A stretch of 19,206 nt of DNA from Microbacteriaceae bacterium (GTDB lineage: Bacteria; Actinomycetota; Actinomycetes; Actinomycetales; Microbacteriaceae). Positions 1 to 6,633 of the stretch are shown piece by piece. The position numbers were made by a program, and so were the translations under genes. The DNA lies in contig JAGIAU010000012.1 in the NCBI GenBank assembly GCA_017744755.1, positions 1 to 19,206 on the forward strand, written 5' to 3'. Each line of letters opens with the position of its first letter. The first letter of the stretch is position 1. The notes beneath the pieces were generated by a model, which did no database searches, had not been told where the DNA came from, and saw only the letters and a program-made list of their open reading frames with translations.

Positions 1-894
1 GTCGATGACGCCCAGCGCCTTTGCGGGCTCGTCGTCGACGACGACGCCGGCCGACGTCGCGCGCGGGGTGGGCGTGGAGGTCGCGGTCGGCGCGGCGGTC
101 GGGATCTGGAGTCCCGTGGCCGCCACGATGCTCGGTCCCGTCGACGTCGATCCGGAGGCCGCGCCAGGCGTCCCGGAGCCGCCGGCCCCGCCGGCCGGGG
201 AGCCGCTGCCGGCCCCTCCCCCGCCGCCCTGCGCCGGTGGCGGAGCCCCGCACTCGGCATCCGTGGTGATCGAGATCGTCATCGGGTCGAAGGCGGTGCC
301 CGACTCGTAGCTGCCGAAGGCGGCGGACCCGTCGCCGGTGATGCTCGTCGGCACCGCCGTGAAGGTCGTCGTCGATCCGGAGTCCCCGCGGGCGCCCGAG
401 CCGAGTGCGAGGGCGACGAACGGGACCCCCGGATAGGTGGTCGGCGTGCTCGAGCCCGCGAGCGCCTCGTCCATGGAGACGCCGATGTAGTCCACGACGA
501 GCACCGCACTGCTCGCGTCGGAGAACCGCAGCCGCAGGTTCGAGAAGGTGGAGTCGAGCATCCCGTCATGGCCGGTGAAGTGCACCGCGCCGGGGAAGGC
601 GACCTCGCCGCCCGTCGCCGCCGCATCGAAGGTGCCGCTGCCGCCGCTCCAGATGAAGTTCGGCGTCGCATAGTCGGCGCCGCCGCTGGTCGTCCAGTCG
701 CCGTGGGCGATCGAGCTCGTGATGTAGGCGCGGAAGGACGCCTTGAAGCCCCAGTCGATCCGCGCGTCGGTCACCTGGCAGCTCGCCGCCGACGCGGGGG
801 CCTGGGCCGATGGCGCCAGGACGGCGAACCCGCCGATGGCGAGCCCGGCTGCGGCGGCCGCCGACGCCAGCGCGAGCGCTCGACGCACACTCAT
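1..894 (-). CDS. Secreted HtaA-domain haem-binding protein (C-terminus beyond left edge)
   Basis: The frame is open from an ATG at 894 to the left window edge, giving the first 298 residues. An AGGAGGA-type ribosome binding site (complement of about 902-908) sits at good spacing. Residues 1-37 look like a Sec signal peptide with an Ala-rich core and an AxA-type cleavage site. Residues about 44-215 match the HtaA domain: the WGFKASFRAYI opening (W48, Y57) and the HFTGHDG segment (H105, H109). In corynebacterial HtaA proteins, Tyr and His residues in such conserved regions ligate haem. After C215 comes a Gly-rich and then Thr/Pro-rich linker (about 222-280), typical of a surface protein spacer before an anchor or second domain that is not visible. 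The gene diverges from a second HtaA gene across a region with two iron boxes, so iron-repressed expression and cell-surface haem capture are inferred. Confidence 0.85.
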   Translation of the reverse strand, partial: MSVRRALALASAAAAAGLAIGGFAVLAPSAQAPASAASCQVTDARIDWGFKASFRAYITSSIAHGDWTTSGGADYATPNFIWSGGSGTFDAAATGGEVAFPGAVHFTGHDGMLDSTFSNLRLRFSDASSAVLVVDYIGVSMDEALAGSSTPTTYPGVPFVALALGSGARGDSGSTTTFTAVPTSITGDGSAAFGSYESGTAFDPMTISITTDAECGAPPPAQGGGGGAGSGSPAGGAGGSGTPGAASGSTSTGPSIVAATGLQIPTAAPTATSTPTPRATSAGVVVDDEPAKALGVID

Positions 895-937
895 CGCGTT
901 GTCCTCCTCAGCTCCTCGGTCGCTTCCCGTCCACGCT

Positions 938-943
938 AGCGTA
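938..943 (-). promoter_or_regulatory. Candidate -10 element for the leftward HtaA gene
   Basis: On the minus strand this reads TACGCT, a good actinobacterial -10. It overlaps the first iron box by three bases, so a bound DtxR/IdeR-type repressor would block the polymerase. No convincing -35 is visible. Confidence 0.4.
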
Positions 944-959
944 GGTTTGCCTAACCTAA
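941..959. promoter_or_regulatory. DtxR/IdeR iron box 1 in the divergent HtaA promoter region
   Basis: This 19-mer matches the DtxR/IdeR consensus TTAGGTTAGSCTAACCTAA at 17 of 19 positions by eye, mismatching at positions 1 and 8. It overlaps the probable -10 of the leftward HtaA gene. Iron-loaded DtxR-type repressors bind such sites, so the leftward gene should be repressed when iron is plentiful. Confidence 0.8.
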
Positions 960-986
960 TCTCGTGGTACGTTCCTGAATGCGAAC

Positions 987-1005
987 TAAAGGTTGCCTTA
1001 CCTAA
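987..1005. promoter_or_regulatory. DtxR/IdeR iron box 2, upstream of the rightward HtaA gene
   Basis: This 19-mer matches the DtxR/IdeR consensus at about 14 of 19 positions, with the right half-site CTTACCTAA well preserved. It starts 46 bp after box 1 and abuts a TAAGGCT sequence (1003-1009) that could be the -10 for the gene at 1051. It is weaker than the other two boxes in the window. Confidence 0.6.
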
Positions 1006-1050
1006 GGCTCTGACGGGAGCCAGCACCCTTCGAACAAGGAATAGGAACTG

Positions 1051-2850
1051 ATGACCAGATCAACACTCCGTCAGGCGGGTCGAGGCACCGCACGGCAGCG
1101 AGTCGCCGCCGGCATGCTCGCGCTCGCGGTCGGGACGACCACGGCGGTGGTCGGGCTCGCCGCCCCTGCCTCGGCGGCACCGGTCGACGACGCCGGCGGC
1201 TCCCTCGCCTGGGGCATCAAGTCGTCCCTGCGCAACTACGTCGGCACCCAGCTCGCCGCGATCGCCGGAACGATCGGAACGCCCGGGATGGGCGGTGGCG
1301 CGGCCCCCATCGGGACGCGCATCGTCCCCTTCGGAGGCGCCTCCTTCGACCCGGCGAGCACCTCCGCCTCGGGCGGCGCCGCGGCCCCCGAGACCAAGGC
1401 GTACCTCTTCCCCGTCGCCGGCGGCGACGTGACCGACGAGGACAACCTGACCATCGACTTCGACGGCGGCGTGCAGTACTGGTTCCCGAGCCACGTCTTC
1501 GACATCCGGTTCAGCGACCTCGCGCTCGTCATCGACGACGGCGTGGCCGAGATCCGGGGCGACATCTCCGTGGCGATCCCGGTGAACTGGGACGGCGTGG
1601 CCGCCGGGACCGGCTGGACCGCCCCGGCCGCCGACGTCGCCGACGACGTCGCCATCGCCACGGTCGACGCCGCCGCGGTGACCATCGACGGCGACGCCGT
1701 CTCGGTCAGCGCCACGGGCGTGAAGTTCACCGCCGCAGCCGCCGAGGCCTTCACCGTCCCGGCGGGCGCGCTCGGACCGGACCCGGTGAACCTCTACAAC
1801 GCGGGCGACGCGATCGACGACTTCACCGTCACCGCGACGCTCGCCGAGGAGACCTCCGAGCCCGTCTTCGAGCCGGCGATCTCCGTCGACAAGTCGCTCA
1901 TCAACGCGAACGGCGACACGATCACCATCACGGGCTCGGGCTTCGACCCGACGCTGCTCGGCAACGGCGCCCCGGTCTCGAACCTGCCCGCCGGCTTCTA
2001 CGTCGTGGTCGGCTCCTTCGCCGACCAGTGGAAGATCTCGGAGGGCGTCGCCAGCACCGTGGGCGGCGTCGCCACGCGTCCGAACGTCGTGCAGAAGTGG
2101 GCGCTCCCCGAGCCTCCTCTCAACTCGACCCCGGCGCTCTCCGGCAGCAGCTACACGAGGCTGAACGCGGACGGCAGCTTCCAGGTCTCGATCGCCATCC
2201 CGGGCTTCGACCCGGCCTCGCTCGTGAACGGCACGGCGAACTTCGGCATCTACACCTACCCGGCCGGGACCCGCACGGGCGCCGGCACGTCGTGGACGCT
2301 GACCCCGGCGGACTGGGCCGCCCGCGCGCCGTTCGAGACCTACACGCCGCTCACGATCGGCACCGCCGTCGACGGCACCCAGACGATCACGGCCGAGGTC
2401 GTGCACAGCGCCGGCGGCGAGCTGACCTGGACCATCCCGGACAACGACCCGGTGGCACTCGGCAGCTTCGTCAACCACGGCGCTTACCTCGAGTCGACCG
2501 GCGAGATCAACCCCGTCACGGTGACCGACACCCGCTCGTACCAGGCGAACGCCTGGTCGCTCACGGGCCGGCTCGGCGACTTCTCCGGCGGCGGCAGCAC
2601 CATCGACGGCAAGTACCTGGGCTGGGCCCCGAAAGTGACGAGCGCGGGGGCCGGCGCGACCGCGGGCGCCGCGATCGCCTCCGGCTGGGTGAGCGGCAAC
2701 GGCCTGAAGGGCGGCGGCTCGCTCGGCGCCGCCGCGGACGGCCACATCGGCGGCTCGGGCTCGCTCGGCGCCGACCTGACCCTGCAGGTGCCCGTCGAGA
2801 CGCCGGCCGGGAGCTACTCGGCGACGCTGACGCTCACGCTGCTGGGCTAG
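1051..2850 (+). CDS. Secreted HtaA haem-binding protein with C-terminal WxL-like cell-wall domain
   Basis: This 599-residue exported protein has an AAGGA-type site upstream of the ATG. Residues 1-42 form a signal peptide ending in ASA. Residues about 51-270 are an HtaA domain, opening with SLAWGIKSSLRNYV (W54) and containing YWFPSHVFDIRFSDL, a probable counterpart of the haem-ligand region. From about 277 comes an Ig-like segment (VDKSLINANGDTITITGSGF). Residues about 455-599 resemble a WxL domain: a W-S-L motif at 502-504, a Gly/Ala-rich middle, and a final strand ending Y-x-A-T-L-T-L-T-L-L-G. In classical WxL domains the second motif sits in that last strand as W-x-L; here the Trp is replaced by Leu (L595-T-L597). 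There is no LPXTG signal or C-terminal membrane helix, so wall retention would rely on this domain. The next gene encodes a DUF916-like partner. The HtaA call is firm; the WxL-like call is a pattern judgement. Confidence 0.82.
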   Translation: MTRSTLRQAGRGTARQRVAAGMLALAVGTTTAVVGLAAPASAAPVDDAGGSLAWGIKSSLRNYVGTQLAAIAGTIGTPGMGGGAAPIGTRIVPFGGASFDPASTSASGGAAAPETKAYLFPVAGGDVTDEDNLTIDFDGGVQYWFPSHVFDIRFSDLALVIDDGVAEIRGDISVAIPVNWDGVAAGTGWTAPAADVADDVAIATVDAAAVTIDGDAVSVSATGVKFTAAAAEAFTVPAGALGPDPVNLYNAGDAIDDFTVTATLAEETSEPVFEPAISVDKSLINANGDTITITGSGFDPTLLGNGAPVSNLPAGFYVVVGSFADQWKISEGVASTVGGVATRPNVVQKWALPEPPLNSTPALSGSSYTRLNADGSFQVSIAIPGFDPASLVNGTANFGIYTYPAGTRTGAGTSWTLTPADWAARAPFETYTPLTIGTAVDGTQTITAEVVHSAGGELTWTIPDNDPVALGSFVNHGAYLESTGEINPVTVTDTRSYQANAWSLTGRLGDFSGGGSTIDGKYLGWAPKVTSAGAGATAGAAIASGWVSGNGLKGGGSLGAAADGHIGGSGSLGADLTLQVPVETPAGSYSATLTLTLLG

Positions 2851-2861
2851 TAGCGGATCAC

Positions 2862-2903
2862 GTGCCGCGGCTCGGCGGCCCCGTCAGCGCCGAGCCGCGG
2901 CAC
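2862..2903 (+). terminator. Strong stem-loop between the HtaA-WxL and DUF916-like genes
   Basis: A perfect 16-bp inverted repeat (2862-2877 with 2888-2903) flanks a 10-base loop, 11 bases after the HtaA-WxL stop codon. The stem is almost all G-C and no T tract follows. It could be a GC-rich terminator of the kind common in actinobacteria, or a processing and stability element that lowers expression of the membrane partner relative to the surface protein. Confidence 0.65.
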
Positions 2904-2963
2904 TCCGTCCGACATCGCACGACCACTGACGGATCGCACCACCCTGCACTCGAAGGAATCCCC

Positions 2964-4016
2964 ATGACCCGGCGCCGGATGCCGCGCACTGCACCGATCG
3001 TTCTCGCGGCGCTCGGCGCCGTCCTGCTCTGTTCGCCGACCGCCTGGGCACAGGACGCCGGCGCCGCGCCGAACGCAGATGACCTCGTGTGGACGGTGCG
3101 CCCGAGCGACAACGCGGTCGGCACCGGCCGCCCGAACTTCGGCTACCGCGCCGACCCCGGCGCCGCCGTCTCGGACTCGCTCGATGTCACGAATCGCGGC
3201 GACACGACGCTCACCCTGGGCGTCTACGCGGCCGACGCGTTCACGACGGAGAGCGGCAGCATCGACCTGCTGACCCGCGACGAGGAATCGATCGACGTGG
3301 CCACCTGGATCGAGCTCGGCGTCGACTCGATCACCGTCGAGCCGCAGCAGACGGTCACCGTGCCGTTCACGCTCGCCGTGCCCGCGGACGCCTCCCCGGG
3401 CGACCACGTCGGGGGCATCGTCACCACCTCCACGCTGGGCTCCGGGGCCTTCGCCGTGGAGCGGCGCTTCGGCTCGCGGGTGCAGGTCCGCGTGTCGGGA
3501 GAACTCGCACCGGAGCTCGAGCTCTCCGACGTCGCGGTCGGCTACGGCACGGAGCTCAACCCCTTCTCCGCCTCCACCGCGACGCTGACCTACGCCGTCG
3601 CCAACACGGGCAACGTGCGTCTCGACGCGCACCCGACGATCGTGGTCCACGGGCCGCTCGGCATGCTGGCGCGCACGGCGGCGGTCGAGGACCTCGGCGA
3701 GCTGCTCCCCGGCAGCTCGCGGCGCTTCCGGGTCGAGGTGCCCGGCGTGTGGGCGTTCTTCGCCGTGACCGCGACCGTCGAGCTCGAGCCGTTCCCGACG
3801 AATCACAACGACTCCGCGGCGCAGTTCGATCTCCCCCCGGTCTCCGGCAGCGCCACGACCTTCGCCCTCAACTGGGGGCAGGTCGTCCTGCTCCTCGTCG
3901 TGGTCCTGCTCCTCATCGCGGGCCGCCGGTGGCAGCAGCGCCGGAGGCGGACGGTCCAGGCCGCCATCGACGAGGCGGTCGAGCAGGCCCTCGCCGCCCG
4001 CGACGCGGATCTGTAG
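2964..4016 (+). CDS. Membrane-anchored DUF916-like (WxL-interacting) surface protein
   Basis: This 350-residue protein begins at an ATG preceded by GAAGGA (2952-2957). Residues 1-29 are a signal peptide ending AWA. The mature protein starts with WTVRPSDNAVGTGRPNFGY and continues PGAAVSDSLDVTNRGDTTLTLGVYAADA, the pattern of the DUF916 peptidoglycan-binding domain of WxL-interacting proteins. A second beta-sandwich (about residues 175-285) follows, including TYAVANTGNVRLDAHPTI. A membrane helix at about 302-320 is followed by an Arg-rich cytoplasmic tail. In Firmicutes, proteins of this layout hold WxL-domain proteins at the cell wall. Its position behind an HtaA protein with a WxL-like C-terminus suggests it anchors that haem receptor, which is inference. 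The stop codon lies inside the iron box of the next operon. Confidence 0.78.
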   Translation: MTRRRMPRTAPIVLAALGAVLLCSPTAWAQDAGAAPNADDLVWTVRPSDNAVGTGRPNFGYRADPGAAVSDSLDVTNRGDTTLTLGVYAADAFTTESGSIDLLTRDEESIDVATWIELGVDSITVEPQQTVTVPFTLAVPADASPGDHVGGIVTTSTLGSGAFAVERRFGSRVQVRVSGELAPELELSDVAVGYGTELNPFSASTATLTYAVANTGNVRLDAHPTIVVHGPLGMLARTAAVEDLGELLPGSSRRFRVEVPGVWAFFAVTATVELEPFPTNHNDSAAQFDLPPVSGSATTFALNWGQVVLLLVVVLLLIAGRRWQQRRRRTVQAAIDEAVEQALAARDADL

Positions 4017-4031
4017 GTTAGGCTCACCTAA
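4013..4031. promoter_or_regulatory. DtxR/IdeR iron box 3 in front of the haem oxygenase operon
   Basis: This site matches the 19-base DtxR/IdeR consensus at 17 positions by eye (mismatches at positions 1 and 13). It includes the stop codon (4014-4016) of the upstream gene. A TAAGAT at 4029-4034 could be the -10, placing transcription start near 4041 and leaving a leader of about 60 bases before haem oxygenase. Iron-dependent repression of the three downstream genes is the natural reading. Confidence 0.8.
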
Positions 4032-4100
4032 GATGTTGTTCGGCGTCCCCATCCGACCGGCCGCAGCCGGTCGCGTCCACGACTTCCTCGGAGGCTCCCG

Positions 4101-4751
4101 ATGTCCACGCTGATCCCGTTCTCGCAGACGATCCGAGAGCGCACGCGTGCGATCCACACCAAGACGGAGGGCGCGGCGTTCATCGCCGAGCTCGTTGACG
4201 GCAAGCGCAGCAAGGAGGACTACGCCGCGCTGCTCGGCCAGCTCTCCTTCGTCTACGAGGCGCTCGAGCGCGTGGCCGAGGCCCTCCGCGACGACCCGGT
4301 GGCCTCGCCCTTCGTCGACGAGAAGCTGACCCGGCTGCCGGCGATCGAGGCCGACCTCGAGTTCCTGATCGGCCGTGACTGGCGGGACGCGACCCGGCCG
4401 CTGCCGGCCACGCGCCGCTACGTCGAACGCATCGAGGAGATGGCAGCCTGGCCGGGCGGCTTCGTCGCCCACCACTACACGCGCTACCTCGGCGACCTCT
4501 TCGGCGGCCAGGCGATCCGCGCGGTCCTGCAGCGCCAGCACGGCTTCGACACGAACGGCGTCGGCTTCTACATCTTCGCCGACATCGCCAAGCCGAAGCT
4601 CTTCCGCGACACCTACCGGGAGCAGCTCGACAGCGCCCCGTGGGACGAGGCGGAGCAGGAGCGCGTCGTCGCCGAGGTCGCCAACGCCTTCGCGCTCAAC
4701 GGCGCGCTCTTCGACGACCTGGCCGACGCCACCGCCGTCCGCGTCGCCTGA
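4101..4751 (+). CDS. hmuO: Haem oxygenase (biliverdin-producing, HmuO-like)
   Basis: This 216-residue cytoplasmic enzyme cleaves haem with oxygen and reductant to biliverdin, carbon monoxide and ferrous iron. The proximal haem ligand is His19 in RAIHTKTEGAAF, matching the His near position 20 of corynebacterial HmuO. The distal helix shows YLGDLFGGQ with G131, D132, G135 and G136, the glycines that let the helix bend over haem and the Asp that orders the water network. Length is normal for the family. A GGAGG site (4090-4094) lies six bases before the ATG. It is the first gene of an iron-box-controlled operon, followed two bases later by the permease gene. Confidence 0.95.
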   Translation: MSTLIPFSQTIRERTRAIHTKTEGAAFIAELVDGKRSKEDYAALLGQLSFVYEALERVAEALRDDPVASPFVDEKLTRLPAIEADLEFLIGRDWRDATRPLPATRRYVERIEEMAAWPGGFVAHHYTRYLGDLFGGQAIRAVLQRQHGFDTNGVGFYIFADIAKPKLFRDTYREQLDSAPWDEAEQERVVAEVANAFALNGALFDDLADATAVRVA

Positions 4752-4753
4752 CC

Positions 4754-5848
4754 GTGACGGTCACGCGCGCGCCGGCGGAGACCGCCGGGATCGCCGCGGA
4801 GCAGCGACCGTCGAGCACCCGCCGGACCGCGGTCCTGGTCGTCGCGCTCGCGGGCGCGCTGGTGGCCGCGATGCTCGTCTCGGCGATCATCGGCCAGGTG
4901 CCGATCTCCCCGGCCGAGGTCGTCGGCTCGATCCTCAAGGCCGTCGGCATCCCGAACGCATGGGCGCCCGAGGACCCGATCACCGAGGCCGCACTGTGGA
5001 TCGTGCGGTTCCCGCGGGTGCTCATGGCCGTGGTCGTCGGCGCGGCGCTCGCCGTCGCCGGCGCGGTCATGCAGGCGATCTTCGGCAACCCGCTCGCCGA
5101 GCCCGGCGTCGTCGGCGTCTCCTCCGGCGCGGCGCTCGGCGCGGCGCTCGCGATCGTGCTGGGCATCACCGCGCTCGGCAGCTGGTCGACCGCGGTGCTC
5201 GCCTTCACCGGCGGATTCGGGGCGGTGCTGCTCGTCTATCTCGTCTCGCGCAGCCGGGGTCGCACCGAGGTCGTGACCCTCATCCTGACCGGCATCGCGG
5301 TGAACGCGTTCGGCGGCGCCGGGATCGCCTTCCTCCTCTTCGCGGCGGACAAGGCGAGCCGCGAGCAGATCGTGTTCTGGCAGCTCGGCTCCCTCAACGG
5401 CTCGCTCGGCTCCGAGGCCGGTCTCGTCGCGATCGTCGCGGTGCTCGGCTCCGCGGTCGCCTGGCGGCTCGCGCCGCGCTACGACCTGCTCGCGCTCGGC
5501 GAGCGCAACGCCCGTCACCTCGGCGTCAACGTCGAGGCGCTCCGGGTCGGCTCGATCGTGCTCGTCGCGGTGCTGACCGGGGCGGCCGTCGCGTTCTGCG
5601 GCATCATCGCCTTCGTCGGCCTCGTCGTCCCCCACATCATCCGGATGGTGAACGGCCCGCGGCACCGGCCGCTCATCCTGGGCAGCGCGCTCGGCGGCGC
5701 CGTCCTCGTCGTGATCGCCGACCTGCTCGCCAGGACGCTGGTCTGGGGCGCCGATCTGCCCATCGGGATGCTCACCTCGCTCATCGGCGGGCCCTTCTTC
5801 TTCACCCTGCTCGTCCGGCAGCGCCGCGCCTCGGGGGGCTGGGCATGA
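4754..5848 (+). CDS. hmuU: Haem ABC transporter permease, FecCD/BtuC family
   Basis: The product is a 364-residue polytopic membrane protein of the FecCD family. Hallmarks are GNPLAEPGVVGVSSGAALG from residue 111 and AFVGLVVPHIIRM around 287-299, a region that contacts the ATPase in this fold. The first helix begins near residue 24. GTG at 4754 is chosen because it falls two bases after the haem oxygenase stop and the next in-frame ATG upstream (4640) would overlap that gene by more than 100 bases; no strong ribosome binding site is seen, fitting translational coupling. Haem as substrate is inferred from the haem oxygenase and HtaA neighbours; siderophore or cobalamin import would look alike by sequence. 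The ATPase gene follows with an ATGA overlap. Confidence 0.9.
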   Translation: MTVTRAPAETAGIAAEQRPSSTRRTAVLVVALAGALVAAMLVSAIIGQVPISPAEVVGSILKAVGIPNAWAPEDPITEAALWIVRFPRVLMAVVVGAALAVAGAVMQAIFGNPLAEPGVVGVSSGAALGAALAIVLGITALGSWSTAVLAFTGGFGAVLLVYLVSRSRGRTEVVTLILTGIAVNAFGGAGIAFLLFAADKASREQIVFWQLGSLNGSLGSEAGLVAIVAVLGSAVAWRLAPRYDLLALGERNARHLGVNVEALRVGSIVLVAVLTGAAVAFCGIIAFVGLVVPHIIRMVNGPRHRPLILGSALGGAVLVVIADLLARTLVWGADLPIGMLTSLIGGPFFFTLLVRQRRASGGWA

Positions 5849-6618
5849 TCGCGACACCGTCGCTGCGCGCCGACCGGGTGAGCGTCGACACGGGCGGGAG
5901 GACGATCCTCGACGACGTCACCTTCGAGGTCGTGCCCGGCGCCCTCCTCGCGCTCGTCGGGCCGAACGGCGCCGGCAAGTCCACGCTGCTCGGCGTGCTC
6001 GCCGGCGAGCTCGCCCCGAGCCGCGGCACGGTCCGCCTGGGCGAGCGCCGACTGCGCGAGCTGCGGCACCTCGAGCGCTCGCGCGCACGCGCCGTCCTCA
6101 CCCAGGAGAACGCGGTGAGCTTCCCCTTCAGCGTCCGCGACGTCGTCGAGATGGGCCGGGCGCCATGGGCCAGGCTGGCGAGCCTCGCGGAGGACGAGGC
6201 CGCCATCGACGCCGCGATCGACGCCACCGACATCCGGCACCTGCTCACGAGGACGTACCCCTCGCTCTCGGGCGGCGAGCGGGCGCGGGTCTCGCTCGCT
6301 CGCGTGCTCGTCCAGGACACCCCGATCGTGCTGCTCGACGAGCCCACCGCGGCGCTCGACCTCGGCCACCAGGAGGACGTCATGCGGGTGGCCCGGCGTC
6401 TCGCCCGCGCGGGGCGCGCGGTCGTGGTCGTCCTGCACGACCTGTCGCTCGCAGCGGCGTACGCCGACCGCATCGCGCTCCTCGCCGACGGCCGCCTCGC
6501 GGCGATCGGCGCGCCCGACGCCGTGCTGACGCCGGAGCTCATCGCCCGCGTCTACCGGGTCGACGTCGACATCGTCCGGCACGAGGGCGCCCCGCTCGTC
6601 GTCCCGCGCCGGGCCTGA
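5845..6618 (+). CDS. hmuV: Haem ABC transporter ATP-binding protein
   Basis: This 257-residue ATPase powers the permease encoded just before it. Walker A is GPNGAGKST (39-47), the Q-loop Gln is at 87, the signature LSGGE at 141-145, Walker B VLLDEP at 162-167 and the switch His at 198 (LHD). The region around EMGRAPW (102-108) is typical of FecE/HmuV-type ATPases. Its ATG shares four bases with the permease stop (ATGA), and a run of G bases (5833-5838) can serve as ribosome binding site. All catalytic motifs are intact. The stop codon lies within a palindrome that also contains the stop codon of the convergent gene. Confidence 0.93.
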   Translation: MIATPSLRADRVSVDTGGRTILDDVTFEVVPGALLALVGPNGAGKSTLLGVLAGELAPSRGTVRLGERRLRELRHLERSRARAVLTQENAVSFPFSVRDVVEMGRAPWARLASLAEDEAAIDAAIDATDIRHLLTRTYPSLSGGERARVSLARVLVQDTPIVLLDEPTAALDLGHQEDVMRVARRLARAGRAVVVVLHDLSLAAAYADRIALLADGRLAAIGAPDAVLTPELIARVYRVDVDIVRHEGAPLVVPRRA

Positions 6619-6633
6619 GCGACGCCGCTCAGG
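6614..6633. terminator. Bidirectional stem-loop containing both convergent stop codons
   Basis: A perfect 8-bp inverted repeat, CCTGAGCG and CGCTCAGG, encloses a four-base loop (6622-6625). The left arm contains the TGA of the ATPase gene (6616-6618) and the right arm the complementary TGA of the lipoate ligase gene (6631-6629). It probably acts as a shared terminator for both transcripts, although no T tract follows on either strand. Confidence 0.65.

Noticed and set aside
1060..2745. Large minus-strand open frame opposite the HtaA-WxL gene
   Set aside because: Its Arg/Gly/Val-rich composition is the antisense shadow of a GC-rich gene, and the plus strand has a signal peptide, known domains and regulation.
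4640..4753. Longer permease from the ATG at 4640
   Set aside because: The extension is Arg-rich and overlaps haem oxygenase by more than 100 bases; the GTG two bases after its stop is the sensible start.
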